A stretch of 64,000 nt of DNA from a virus. The notes under the pieces are model-generated. The model was not told the DNA's origin. It did not search any database and was given only the letters and a program-made list of their open reading frames with translations. Position 1 is the first letter of the stretch. Each line of letters starts with the position of its first letter. Positions 48,644-58,095 of the stretch are shown one piece after another. The DNA lies in IMG/VR virus record IMGVR_UViG_3300030060_002740, positions 1 to 64,000 of that record; one strand, given 5' to 3'. A program made the position numbers and the translations under genes.

Positions 48644-51430
48644 ATGATATCAGATGAAGAATTATACAACGCATTTAGGATTTTAATGCTTGAGCCTGAT
48701 GAGTTCGATGAGTTTACTGAGAGGATGGTTGCTGAACAGTATAAGGATGAAGACCCTAAAGCAATAGCAGATAAGGTTGAATTAGAAGCCGATGATAGAG
48801 CAGAAGACTATCTTAGGTCTTTCAAGCCTGAGTTCCTATACAACTTGATTAAAGATGATGCAGACTTCATGGAGAATGGGAAGTTATCTTCTAAGTATCA
48901 GAAGTCAGGCAAACAATTGGGAGAACTAACTCAATTACTGATAGAGGACATTTCTTCCAAACACGAAGAGTTTGAAGAAATACCCGATGCTATCAGAAAT
49001 AGCATGATTAAGAAATTATTAGAGTTAGGCGGTGTATCAGGTAGAGTTCTGACTACTGACTTAGAAGAAGCAACAACTGACCCTAGTAGGTCTATTGCAG
49101 TTGATGTTAAGAAATTGGATAAGGTTTTGAGGGCTTTTTTAGATGAAACTGGTAAACAGTTAACGTACAAGAATACAATAGAGAGTGGTGTAAAGAAAAG
49201 AAGTGATTTTGCCTCAACAGAAGCATATGAGGAATACTTAGAATCAATAAAAGGTAAACCACGTCAAGAAAGAGATTTAAGCAGAGTTTCGTTGAAGAAT
49301 AGAAACATAAGGAAGAAAGAAGTAGAACAGATGAAGTTTATTCTTGAGAATCAAAAGCCTTCTGTCAGAGACAGGCTTTCACCGTTAATGGTTGTATTGA
49401 GACAATTCGATAAGGTAGAAGAGAGAATAATTCAATTAGACGCTGACCAAATAATTGGTGAGTTGGATTTGAAGATGCTGAATAGAAGAAACAGAATCTA
49501 TTCCTTTTGGAAAGACCATCAAGGTAAGTATGGTGATTTCAAAGAAGCGTATAACAATTGTAGGACTGCATTCGCTAAAATACTAGCACCCTTGATTGAA
49601 GAGAATAAGGAAAACAAAGAAATCCAAGAGTTCAAAAAAATATTAGATAATTTCTTGGGATTTGCATCAGCAATAAACAATGACGAAATGAACTATGTTG
49701 TTAAGTTCAAACCAAAGGACATGGAAGTTTACTTTAGGAATCACAAGGGACTTGCTCTATATGAGAAGTTCATGGAAGATAGTGGTTTAGTTCGTGGTGA
49801 AACAAGGGAAGACGAAGATAGGAAAGCGAGAAGCGAGGGGTACTATGATGAGACAACTGGTGAATTCAAGGAAACCGTTTCCGTAGAAGGTGTCGAAACT
49901 CTTGATTCTGAGGAAGAAGTAATGGAAGCAGAGAGGAAAAAGGAAATGGAAGAACTCTCATTGTTTGGAGCAAAACTCAAGAGGCTTGAAAGCAAGAAAG
50001 TAGACCCACTATACTATCACGCATTCACTAAAGAAACAGGAGCGTTCAAGGATACTGTTGCCTTTGCCCAAGATATTCAAGCAATTCGTGAAGCCATGTT
50101 AGGTGCGGGAGCAGTTAGAGAAATGGCTACTGGTATTGATATGGATGACGAGATAAATGATTACGTCAACCAATTAGAAAGAACATTAGCAAGAGGAGGA
50201 AATGGCCCGTATTATCTACCATTATCTGAATCTGTTAGTAAGTTTGCAATCGAAGAGAACTGGAATGCTGACCCTATAAGTCTGAATACTGCAAGGGGAA
50301 TCAACAATCGTCTTAGACAGATTGGAGACTTCTTGGATAATCTCAGCCAAATCTTAGATGCAGGGGATGATTTGGATAGAGCGTCAGCACCCAGTTCCGC
50401 AATTGCAGATAAACAGGGAGAAGGTGTACCAAGTCAGAAGATGCCGCACCTTGGAACAAAGAACAGAAAAGACCATCTCGATAAAATCGAAGAGGCAAGA
50501 GAAGAGTTTGATGATTTGATAGAAGCAGTGTTAGATTACTTCGTAGTTCCTATGAGCGGTTCAAACAAACCATTCGATGACCCTCTACCTTTCGACACAA
50601 AGACAAACAAGACCCGTAGGATTTTCAGAGCATTAGCAACAGGAAAAACCGACACTGCATTGTTCAAGGTATTAGCACTGGAAGGCAGAGCAGGTTATAC
50701 AATGGTGAAAGCCTCAGAGTTAGAAAGCCTAACGAGAATGTTGGAGTTCTTACAAGATATAGAAGGTAGGAAAGACTTGCCTACTTTGGTTAATGAATTG
50801 GAAAAGGGAATCAAAACTGTCAATTTCATAATGCTAAACAAAAAAGGTTCTGCACTAGCAGAGGAAACTATGGTAGAGTTTGGTCATTATCTACATGAAG
50901 TCTTAGAGGCTAACGATATATCTTGGCCTTCCGACATGAAGTTCCCGAATAACAGTAGAGGCAAGACTCCCGAAGAGTGGAGTCAGATGTATGATACTGG
51001 TAAGGTGTATCCGTTTGAAGCAATAGAAACTCACATCAAGAGGAACATTGGAGGATACTCAGACAGTATGAGAACAATGGTTAGGGGTAGTGATAGAAGA
51101 GGAAAAGGCTCTAACACTATTGTTCAAAGATTCATCAATGCGATAAATGGAATGAAGATTCTAAGAAGTGAAAAGGAAAACACAATCCTATCGGTTCATG
51201 ACGAGATTCGTAAGATGATGGGTAAACCCGTATACTACAACAATGCTAAGTTGGACAACTATGACCATGTAAATAGTGCAATTGGTCTGATGAAATCAAG
51301 ATTCAAGGTTGATGTAACTGCACATGAAGTGGAGTCCATTGTAGGTGAATTGAACTCAATGGAAGAACTGAGCAAAAAGCATGGTGTTCCAAAGGAAGGT
51401 GTATATTTCTTGAAGGCTAATTTCAGGTGA
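48644..51430 (+). CDS. very large unknown helical protein
   Basis: 928 residues, acidic, mainly helical with coiled segments (ERKKEMEELSLFGAKLKRLESK). It does not begin with the Trp motif. Contains long internal segments with EF/DD-rich helices; no domain recognised. It lies between another large unknown and the terminase. A scaffold or ejected internal protein would fit. Confidence 0.55.
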   Translation: MISDEELYNAFRILMLEPDEFDEFTERMVAEQYKDEDPKAIADKVELEADDRAEDYLRSFKPEFLYNLIKDDADFMENGKLSSKYQKSGKQLGELTQLLIEDISSKHEEFEEIPDAIRNSMIKKLLELGGVSGRVLTTDLEEATTDPSRSIAVDVKKLDKVLRAFLDETGKQLTYKNTIESGVKKRSDFASTEAYEEYLESIKGKPRQERDLSRVSLKNRNIRKKEVEQMKFILENQKPSVRDRLSPLMVVLRQFDKVEERIIQLDADQIIGELDLKMLNRRNRIYSFWKDHQGKYGDFKEAYNNCRTAFAKILAPLIEENKENKEIQEFKKILDNFLGFASAINNDEMNYVVKFKPKDMEVYFRNHKGLALYEKFMEDSGLVRGETREDEDRKARSEGYYDETTGEFKETVSVEGVETLDSEEEVMEAERKKEMEELSLFGAKLKRLESKKVDPLYYHAFTKETGAFKDTVAFAQDIQAIREAMLGAGAVREMATGIDMDDEINDYVNQLERTLARGGNGPYYLPLSESVSKFAIEENWNADPISLNTARGINNRLRQIGDFLDNLSQILDAGDDLDRASAPSSAIADKQGEGVPSQKMPHLGTKNRKDHLDKIEEAREEFDDLIEAVLDYFVVPMSGSNKPFDDPLPFDTKTNKTRRIFRALATGKTDTALFKVLALEGRAGYTMVKASELESLTRMLEFLQDIEGRKDLPTLVNELEKGIKTVNFIMLNKKGSALAEETMVEFGHYLHEVLEANDISWPSDMKFPNNSRGKTPEEWSQMYDTGKVYPFEAIETHIKRNIGGYSDSMRTMVRGSDRRGKGSNTIVQRFINAINGMKILRSEKENTILSVHDEIRKMMGKPVYYNNAKLDNYDHVNSAIGLMKSRFKVDVTAHEVESIVGELNSMEELSKKHGVPKEGVYFLKANFR

Positions 51431-51434
51431 TAAG

Positions 51435-51935
51435 ATGTTAGAGTTTCAAGAGATGTCTGAGGATGATGCCGTTAGAGTATTCTTAGATGATGGGTATTAT
51501 GAATACCAAAAAAGAAGAGAGCGTTACCAAAAAATATCTCCTAATTCATCTTGGGCTACTGCACCCGCAAGAATGTTTGTTGGTTTTTTAGAAGATAAAC
51601 CAGTAGGAGTTATTGGTTTTTCTAAATACAAAGGAGTTTTGTTAGGAGCAGGTATTCACGTTAGAAGAGGATTTAGAGGTAGAGGACTATCACAATTATT
51701 AGTTCAAAAACTCATAGAGGAAAAAGGAGGTCAAACTCTTTTTGTTAATATCGGCAACCCAAGAATTGCTAACACATATAGAAGATACGGATTCAAAGAT
51801 ATGAATGAAGAAGAGTTACCCGATGAATCAAGAAATGCTATTCAAGGATTAGAATTTGCCGACCAAGTTCAGAAGTGGGTTTGGGGAGTTCATCGAGATG
51901 TTTGGTTTGATGTGGTGAAAAATGGAATTAGATGA
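51435..51935 (+). CDS. GNAT N-acetyltransferase with C-terminal Trp motif
   Basis: 166 residues. AGIHVRRGFRGRGLSQLLVQKLI is motif A of GNAT (R/QxxGxG/A acetyl-CoA loop) and NPRIANTYRRYGFKDM is motif B. A possible substrate is a protein N terminus or Lys, unknown. The C terminus RDVWFDVVKNGIR is a copy of the shared Trp motif, here at the end instead of the start. Overlaps terminase by 14 bases. A GNAT in a packaging operon is unusual. Confidence 0.75.
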   Translation: MLEFQEMSEDDAVRVFLDDGYYEYQKRRERYQKISPNSSWATAPARMFVGFLEDKPVGVIGFSKYKGVLLGAGIHVRRGFRGRGLSQLLVQKLIEEKGGQTLFVNIGNPRIANTYRRYGFKDMNEEELPDESRNAIQGLEFADQVQKWVWGVHRDVWFDVVKNGIR

Positions 51936-53355
51936 TTTAGATTTTGTTTCAGCAATGGATATGGAACTATCTAAAACTTCATTTCCATACTTTTTTCAGA
52001 ATGTTCTTGGAATGATGTTTCCCCCATACATGCAAGAATGGCTAGAGACAATGGAAAAAACAGATAGAACTGTTATTGTTTGTAGTCGTGACCACGGAAA
52101 ATCTGTTTTTATGCACAGTTGGGTAGTATGGAATCTTGTCTTTCAAGAACCACCATATCAAATGCTTTACATTTCCTCTAACCAAAAGCAGACTCTTGTT
52201 CACATGAGAGAGATTGACAGATACTTCAATCACCCTGCTCTTAAGAAATACAAACCCAGTAGAGGTTGGGCTATTGGAAATATACAATTAACAAACGGTA
52301 ACGCTATCTTGGAGCGTTCCGTTGGTTCTCAAATCAGAGGACTTCACCCACAGGAGATTATCATTGACGACCCTTTGAAGGAGTTCAGTCTTGCAGGTAT
52401 TCAACGAGTTACTGATTGGTTCTTCGGAGATATGATACCAACACTTCATCATACATCTAAGTTGAGGATGATTGGAACTCCATTTACCTATACAGATATC
52501 TTTGCTCAGTTAGAGGAAAATGAAGCATATTCTGTTCAGAAGTATCCATGTCTAAACTCTTTGAATGAACCACTATGGCCTGAGCGTTGGGACTATGACG
52601 CACTAATGAAGAGAAAAGCAGAAATAGGCTCTCTCAAGTTTACAAGAGAATATCTTTGTGTTCCTATATCTACGGGAACTGCTCTATTCAATCCTGAGTT
52701 TATCGAGAAGTGCAAGAACAAGGACTATGTTTTGAAACTTGGACATCGTAAGGAGAAGGGATACAAGTATTATGTGGGCGTTGACCCTGCCATCTCAACA
52801 GATGGAGACTACAATGTAATCACGGTTTTGGAAGTTGATGATGAGAAAAATAAAACCATAGTCCATGTAGATAGGGCCAAGAATGTAGAGTTCAGAGAGA
52901 ACATAGAGAAGATTAGATTAATTGGTAAAATCTTTGAACCAGAAGAAATACTCTATGAAACCAACACGTTTGCAAAAGCATTCACACAGGAACTAAGAAA
53001 CATATCCGATTTGAATGTTAGAGATTTTACCACTACAAGAAAAAAGAAGCAAGAGATAATTCTGAGTCTTCAAATGAACATAGAAAATGGAAAAATAAAC
53101 TTTCCATATGGCGATAATGCAAGCAGAAGATTGACGAATGCTTTGATAGAGGAACTGTCTATGTTCTCTATTACCACTGCCGGAAAGTTTGAGGGTGTAG
53201 GAGCGCATGACGACTTAGTTATGAGTTTAGCATTGGCAGTGGCTTGTGCTACAAAGACATCAGATGTGTTCCTGTTGTTAGATGATATGGGAATATTTGA
53301 TGAGCCTAAACCAATGAACAGGTCTTTAGGCGGAATGATGGGGCTGAACTTCTAG
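51922..53355 (+). CDS. terL: terminase large subunit
   Basis: 477 residues. ATPase: Walker A CSRDHGKS (54-61), Walker B EIIIDD (145-150), coupling motif near GTPFTY (185-190). Nuclease: GVDPA (286-290, first Asp), YETNTFAKA and AHDDLVMSLALA (last Asp pair). Packages DNA into the procapsid. GTPFTYTD and nuclease spacing are typical of the phage/herpes type. It is the best marker of a tailed virus in this window. Confidence 0.95.
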   Translation: MELDDLDFVSAMDMELSKTSFPYFFQNVLGMMFPPYMQEWLETMEKTDRTVIVCSRDHGKSVFMHSWVVWNLVFQEPPYQMLYISSNQKQTLVHMREIDRYFNHPALKKYKPSRGWAIGNIQLTNGNAILERSVGSQIRGLHPQEIIIDDPLKEFSLAGIQRVTDWFFGDMIPTLHHTSKLRMIGTPFTYTDIFAQLEENEAYSVQKYPCLNSLNEPLWPERWDYDALMKRKAEIGSLKFTREYLCVPISTGTALFNPEFIEKCKNKDYVLKLGHRKEKGYKYYVGVDPAISTDGDYNVITVLEVDDEKNKTIVHVDRAKNVEFRENIEKIRLIGKIFEPEEILYETNTFAKAFTQELRNISDLNVRDFTTTRKKKQEIILSLQMNIENGKINFPYGDNASRRLTNALIEELSMFSITTAGKFEGVGAHDDLVMSLALAVACATKTSDVFLLLDDMGIFDEPKPMNRSLGGMMGLNF

Positions 53356-53366
53356 GGGGGTAGTGC

Positions 53367-54695
53367 GTGACGGAGGAAGATAGCGAAATCTTGGAAGATA
53401 TTCTTGAGCGAACAAAGCGAAGAGAGACTTTAGACCAAGAAATCGAAGAACGCACTAAGGATTTGAAACGCGCTTGGCTATCCAGTGTTCCAATAGAAGA
53501 CCACAGTATTTTGGAAAAGAAATACGCAGAAGATTTCAGAATGAGCCTATCTGATGCAAGAAAGGAATTGAAGTATACTCTGACTAAGTATGAGATTGAG
53601 GGTTCTGATATTCCAAAGACAATAAAGGAATTGAAAAAATACCGAAGGACTCTCAAAGGAGAGGACAAGGTGAAGATTACCAATTCGATTGAGAATTTAA
53701 TCAAGGCATATTCTGACCACTTGGATAAGAGTATGGATGACATTTACTGGATTAGTAAGTATAAACCAGTTCTCAAAGACATGACTTGCTCGGAAGATAA
53801 TCTAATCAAACTATCATATGTTGATGATGCAAGTACAAGGCGAGAACTAGTTGATACTCTCTGTAAATATTGGGAAGCAAAAATAGAGAAGGAGGGTATG
53901 CCCTTCAATTCTGACTACTCAAGATTAACAAAGGAAATGACTAACACAAAAAGACAATTCAAAAGATTGCTGAAGAAGCATATGAAAACCACTTCTCCAA
54001 AGGATAAAATCAAACATCACATTCTAAAATCAATATGTGAAGAACCCGGAATATCAGCAAGGCAGATACATGAGAGACTACCGAAGAGTCTCTTTACTAG
54101 AACAACACCAAACGTTATTGCTAAAATGGCTAAACAGGAAAACATCACCACTGTTAATGGTGCTTTCTACAAGTTTAGTGATGAGATAAAGAAAGACATC
54201 TATGCCTATACTGCTGCGTTTATTGATTCTGATGGCTACATTACAATGGATAAGAATTACAATCCAAGAGTCGGTTTGGTTGCAACAGGAGAAAGAGGCA
54301 AGGCTTTCATGATGGAGATGCACAAGTCATTGGGATGTGGCAGATTGCATCTTGACCAAAAATCTCCACAGGACACAAGACCAGTAAACAGGTTGAACTT
54401 TTATTCGGGTGCTGATGTTACAGAACTACTCACAAAATGTAGGCCACATTTCAGAATGAAAGGTAAGAATGCTGACATTCTATTAGAGTTAATCAGAATG
54501 AAGAAATCGCATAAGAAGGCTGATTGGTACAAAGAAAGAAGGGAAGAACTATTCAAGTTGATGAAATATGAGAATCATAAAGACCACGTAGGTTATGATT
54601 TCACACGATATGATATTGATATTGATAGTGTTGCCAAGTTACATGATAATTGTAAGATGGGTGCAATGGATGTTATTGAGGGGGTGATTGCATGA
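53367..54695 (+). CDS. winged-helix plus LAGLIDADG-like protein
   Basis: 442 residues from GTG 53367 (GGGGGGT upstream). A coiled-coil/charged first half, a winged-helix-like segment (KHHILKSICEEPGISARQIHERLP), then YTAAFIDSDGYITMD, the LAGLIDADG endonuclease motif with its acidic residue, and a following GRLHL...NFYSG core. It could be a homing endonuclease fused to a DNA-binding region, or a domesticated form used in packaging, as it sits directly after terminase. No intron or intein is visible there. Confidence 0.55.
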   Translation: MTEEDSEILEDILERTKRRETLDQEIEERTKDLKRAWLSSVPIEDHSILEKKYAEDFRMSLSDARKELKYTLTKYEIEGSDIPKTIKELKKYRRTLKGEDKVKITNSIENLIKAYSDHLDKSMDDIYWISKYKPVLKDMTCSEDNLIKLSYVDDASTRRELVDTLCKYWEAKIEKEGMPFNSDYSRLTKEMTNTKRQFKRLLKKHMKTTSPKDKIKHHILKSICEEPGISARQIHERLPKSLFTRTTPNVIAKMAKQENITTVNGAFYKFSDEIKKDIYAYTAAFIDSDGYITMDKNYNPRVGLVATGERGKAFMMEMHKSLGCGRLHLDQKSPQDTRPVNRLNFYSGADVTELLTKCRPHFRMKGKNADILLELIRMKKSHKKADWYKERREELFKLMKYENHKDHVGYDFTRYDIDIDSVAKLHDNCKMGAMDVIEGVIA

Positions 54696-54937
54696 CTTGG
54701 TTTGACGTTCTAAAAAGAAAGTCTGGTAGGCGAGGAAAAAAGGCTCGCAAGAAGAGAAAGAAAGGTAAGTCAAAGGTGAATCAGGCTGGTAATTACACAA
54801 AGCCCACTATGAGGAAGAAACAGTTTGCAAGAATCAAAGCAGGTAGCAAAGGTGGCCCTGCGGGTAAGTGGTCAGCGAGAAAGGCACAGTTGCTTGCTCG
54901 GAGATACGAGAAAGCAGGTGGTGGCTATCGTGACTGA
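54692..54937 (+). CDS. basic protein with MTWFDVLK start, NYTKPTMRK family
   Basis: 81 residues. N-terminal MTWFDVLKRKSGRRG carries the Trp motif, then a Lys/Arg stretch, then NYTKPTMRKKQF, KAGSKGGPAGKWSARKAQ and KAGGGYRD, a sequence recognisable from small basic proteins of many marine phages and some giant viruses (DUF, function unknown). Probably binds DNA. First of three consecutive small basic genes. Confidence 0.65.
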   Translation: MTWFDVLKRKSGRRGKKARKKRKKGKSKVNQAGNYTKPTMRKKQFARIKAGSKGGPAGKWSARKAQLLARRYEKAGGGYRD

Positions 54938-55277
54938 TTGGTTTGATATCATTAGGAAAAAAAGTAAACCCCGAAGAAGAAAGGGTGCTAAGTCTAGTAA
55001 GAAAAAACTTAGGCGTAGAAAACAAAAGAAAAATCTGAAGCAGGGTCAACAGGCTCTTGTAGAATGGACTGATGAAGAGTGGGGAAGTGCAGAACAACAC
55101 AGTGCCAAAGAAAAAGGAAAAAAAGCACCCTCCAAGACAAAGGGCAGATATATGCCAAAGGCTACTTACAAAAGAACTCCTAAATCTAGGTTGAAGTATC
55201 AAGATAAAAAGAAAAAAGAGGGACGTAAGAAAGGAAAGCAAAACGTCCCAACAGGAAAGAAATTCTCTCAGAAGTGA
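54930..55277 (+). CDS. basic protein with TDWFDIIRKK start
   Basis: 115 residues from GTG 54930 (AGGTGG upstream, 8-base overlap with the gene before). TDWFDIIRKKSKPRR is the Trp motif; then a Lys/Arg-rich region, DEEWGSAEQHSAKEKG and GRYMPKATYKRTPKSR, YQDKKKKEGRKKG, VPTGKKF. The EEW...RYxPK...K...G pattern occurs in the same class of small phage basic proteins. Likely nucleic-acid binding inside the capsid. Confidence 0.6.
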   Translation: MTDWFDIIRKKSKPRRRKGAKSSKKKLRRRKQKKNLKQGQQALVEWTDEEWGSAEQHSAKEKGKKAPSKTKGRYMPKATYKRTPKSRLKYQDKKKKEGRKKGKQNVPTGKKFSQK

Positions 55278-55281
55278 TATT

Positions 55282-55587
55282 ATGGATTGGTTTGAAGTTC
55301 TAAAGAAAAAGGGCAAGCACCCTGCTTTGAAGAGAGCGGGTGTTAGTGGTTTCAGTAAACCAAAAAGAACTCCTAAGCATCCTAAGAAATCTCATGTGGT
55401 TGTCGTCAAAGATGGCAAAAAGGTAAAGACTATTCGCTTTGGGCAACAAGGTGCTGATACAGTAACCGAGAAAGACCCAAAGGGAAAAAGAAAAAAGAAA
55501 CAAGCATCATTCAAGGCTCGCCATGCTAAGAATATTAAGCGGGGGAAAATGTCTGCGGCGTATTGGGCTAACAAGGTAAAGTGGTAA
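55282..55587 (+). CDS. basic protein with MDWFEVLK start
   Basis: 101 residues. MDWFEVLKKKGKHPALKRAG, then KRTPKHPKKSHVVVVKDGKK, TIRFGQQGADT and KARHAKNIKRGKMSAAYWANK. The SHVVVVKDGKKVKTIRFGQ...KARHAKNI...AAYW pattern is recognisable from small basic proteins in other marine viruses (function unknown). Third member of a basic trio, upstream of the portal. Confidence 0.6.
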   Translation: MDWFEVLKKKGKHPALKRAGVSGFSKPKRTPKHPKKSHVVVVKDGKKVKTIRFGQQGADTVTEKDPKGKRKKKQASFKARHAKNIKRGKMSAAYWANKVKW

Positions 55588-55589
55588 GT

Positions 55590-57248
55590 ATGGTAGAAGA
55601 AAGAAGAAGATTTAGTTTAACAAATTTGTTTAGGCAAACTACGCCTAAGCCCGCAGATAGAACAGTATACAATCCGGGTATACAAGAGAGAGATAATTCA
55701 TATCTTTTGACTAGTCCAATCATCTATCACATAGTATCTCAATCAACTATTGTTAGAACCTGTATCACTCAGTTGAAACAGGAGATATTCAGAAGAGGAT
55801 ATCATTGGGATTCTAAGTTTGCTCTAAAATGTAGAAATTGTGGTAAGGAACACGAAAACACAGTAAAGCAATGTGTTGAATGTGAAAGCACTGATTTGGC
55901 AAAGCCTAATGTTGAACAACTAAAATATGCTAAAGAGTTCTTAGATGGGTATGTGAATTGCTCAGAGCAGATGTTTATTGATGTCCTAAAGGAACTTGAA
56001 GATGACTTGAATATAATGGATGACGCATACTTGGTAATGGTAAAGGAATACTATGCCGATAACAACTCCAAGGTCAGGATGCACAGAATAAAGGAAGTAT
56101 ACAGAGGCGACCCAGTTACTATGCACATCTATTCAAACGATTTGGGAGAAAGAGGCAAAGCCGGATATACTTGTTTAAGACATAGAGATAGAGTATATTC
56201 AAGTCCAACTGAACTTTGCGAAACTTGTAATTCAGAACTCTATCCTATTCATTATGTTAACAGGGTAAATGGTGAAGAACAGTATTTCGTAAAGGGAGAA
56301 GTTCTACACTTCAGCAAATACTCTCCAAGTAGATTATATGGACTTTCACCTATAATCACTCTATGGAATAATGTTACAACATTGATTGCTATGGAGAATT
56401 ATGTTAACTCATCATATACCAAAGCAAGAATGCCGAAGGGACTTCTTGCTGTTCAAACAAGAAACATGGATTCGATGAAGTCATTTTGGCGTGGTGTCAA
56501 AGAAAAGATGGAGCAAGACCCACACTTCATACCTGTAATGGGAATAGAGGGAGAAGGCGGTAAGGGTTCTGTTGAATGGGTCAAGTTCATGGACAGTCTA
56601 AAAGAAATGGATTACATACAAGTTAAGGATGATTTGAGAGATAGGATTTCAGCATTCTATGGTGTGAGTAAAATCTTCATGGCAGATAACTCTGCAAGTG
56701 GTGGATTGAACAATGAGGGTATGCAAGTATTAGTTACTAATAGAGCAGTTGAAATGGCTCAAACAATTTGGAATAACTATGTGTTCCCATTTATGACGGA
56801 AGAATTTGGTATAACTGATTGGCGTTTGAAACTACCACCATCCGAAGAAGAGGATGAAATTGCAGTTCTACGTAAAAGAGAGATAGAAGTGAATGTCGCT
56901 GCTGCAATTAAAAACTTAGGATTTGAAGTAGACATGGATGATGAAGGTGGATTCATTTACACAAAACCTGAACCTAAAGAACCAACAGAAGGAGAAGGTG
57001 AAGAAGGTAGCGAAGAAGTTGAATTAGACCCATACGCCGGAACTGATATTGATGCCTCTCAACTAGGACAATTACAAGAACAAATGATGGGTGGTGGAAA
57101 TAAGTCTGAGAGCAAACCTCAAGAGAACCCCCCCGCTACGAGAAACAAACCATCTATGGCAACTGGGCCGGATAAAAGATTTACAGGATTACCAAGAGAA
57201 GCCGGAAATGAAAATGTTGACGAAAGAACAGAGAGGAGAGTAGGATGA
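55590..57248 (+). CDS. portal protein with zinc-binding insertions
   Basis: 552 residues from ATG 55590. The pattern around ISAFYGVSKIFMADNSASGG and a portal-type core (SPSRLYGLSPIITLWNNV) fits phage portals. Two clusters, C81/C84/C95/C98 and C195/H198/C210/C213, look like zinc ribbons inserted in the wing region. C terminus acidic (EGEGEEGSEEVELDPYAG) and Gln-rich. It forms the connector for DNA entry and is adjacent to terminase as usual. Confidence 0.75.
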   Translation: MVEERRRFSLTNLFRQTTPKPADRTVYNPGIQERDNSYLLTSPIIYHIVSQSTIVRTCITQLKQEIFRRGYHWDSKFALKCRNCGKEHENTVKQCVECESTDLAKPNVEQLKYAKEFLDGYVNCSEQMFIDVLKELEDDLNIMDDAYLVMVKEYYADNNSKVRMHRIKEVYRGDPVTMHIYSNDLGERGKAGYTCLRHRDRVYSSPTELCETCNSELYPIHYVNRVNGEEQYFVKGEVLHFSKYSPSRLYGLSPIITLWNNVTTLIAMENYVNSSYTKARMPKGLLAVQTRNMDSMKSFWRGVKEKMEQDPHFIPVMGIEGEGGKGSVEWVKFMDSLKEMDYIQVKDDLRDRISAFYGVSKIFMADNSASGGLNNEGMQVLVTNRAVEMAQTIWNNYVFPFMTEEFGITDWRLKLPPSEEEDEIAVLRKREIEVNVAAAIKNLGFEVDMDDEGGFIYTKPEPKEPTEGEGEEGSEEVELDPYAGTDIDASQLGQLQEQMMGGGNKSESKPQENPPATRNKPSMATGPDKRFTGLPREAGNENVDERTERRVG

Positions 57249-57574
57249 GTTGGGAAGATACGATAAGAAAGAATGTGTTTGATAAAAACCCTAATGATAT
57301 GACTGACTTTATGAATGTCAGTCCTAGAATGGAAAGGGAAGCAGAAAAGAGAACACAGGGGGAAAATAGATACAAGATAGAGAGAATGTTACTGGATGCT
57401 TCTGTTGCTTTAGGTAATGCAGAAAAGTTGTTAACTGAGTTAAATAGAGAACATAAAGATGAATTAAACTCTACTGAATATATGAAAGGAGATAGATTAA
57501 AGAATAGTATGTCTAAACTCATAAGAAGAAGTGTAAAGAACATCTCAGTTGTTGAAAAAGAATTGTTTAGGTGA
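57245..57574 (+). CDS. unknown helical protein (MSWEDTIRK start)
   Basis: 109 residues; Trp motif MSWEDTIRKNVFD at the start; otherwise helical (LLDASVALGNAEKLLTELNRE) and basic at the end. Overlaps portal stop (ATGA). Likely virion component by context. Confidence 0.55.
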   Translation: MSWEDTIRKNVFDKNPNDMTDFMNVSPRMEREAEKRTQGENRYKIERMLLDASVALGNAEKLLTELNREHKDELNSTEYMKGDRLKNSMSKLIRRSVKNISVVEKELFR

Positions 57575-57580
57575 TTTAGA

Positions 57581-57982
57581 ATGAGTTGGCGGGTTATTCT
57601 GAAAGAGGTTTCTTGTCCTTTAGCCACTCAAGATTTAATGTTGAATACAAAAAATAGAGATGCTTCAGTAAAAAATCCTAACATCAGATATGGCCCACTT
57701 AATCTTGAAGATGAAGATTATTGGGTAGAATATGGAAAGAGATGGAATACTACTGCTGATGTAGCAAAAGAATCTAATTGTAGCAATTGTGTTGCTTTTG
57801 ATATATCACCGAGAATGGATGACTGTATGCCGTTGACTACTGATGAAGATGGATATTTAGGTTACTGTTGGATGCACCATTTCAAATGTCATTCAGCAAG
57901 AACATGTTATACTTGGGCTAAAGGTGGCCCAATAGATGATGATGCAACATCAAAAGAAAATCAAATGAGGGGTAAACAATGA
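57581..57982 (+). CDS. Cys-rich protein (MSWRVILK start)
   Basis: 133 residues. Starts MSWRVILKEVSCPL. Then TADVAKESNCSNCVAFD, RMDDCM, YCWMHHFKCHSARTCYTW: seven or eight Cys and His residues in a pattern I recognise from an uncharacterised phage Cys-rich family (…CxxCxxFD…GYCxMHxFKCHSARTC…). Metal or Fe-S binding likely. Virion location suggested by motif and operon. Confidence 0.6.
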   Translation: MSWRVILKEVSCPLATQDLMLNTKNRDASVKNPNIRYGPLNLEDEDYWVEYGKRWNTTADVAKESNCSNCVAFDISPRMDDCMPLTTDEDGYLGYCWMHHFKCHSARTCYTWAKGGPIDDDATSKENQMRGKQ

Positions 57983-58095
57983 ATTGGTTCGATGTATTAA
58001 AGAAATTAAAAGGTAAACAAAAACTACTTGACAAAGATGATGATGGAGATATTGATGAAGAAGACTTCAAAGCACTAAGGGAGGAGAAGGAATGA
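57979..58095 (+). CDS. 38-residue EF-hand mini-protein with Trp motif
   Basis: MNWFDVLKKLKGKQKLL then DKDDDGDIDEED, a complete EF-hand loop (D1, D3, D5, G6, I8, D12), then a short helix. It combines a Trp tag with one calcium loop and little else. Overlaps both neighbours (ATGA). Confidence 0.6.
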   Translation: MNWFDVLKKLKGKQKLLDKDDDGDIDEEDFKALREEKE

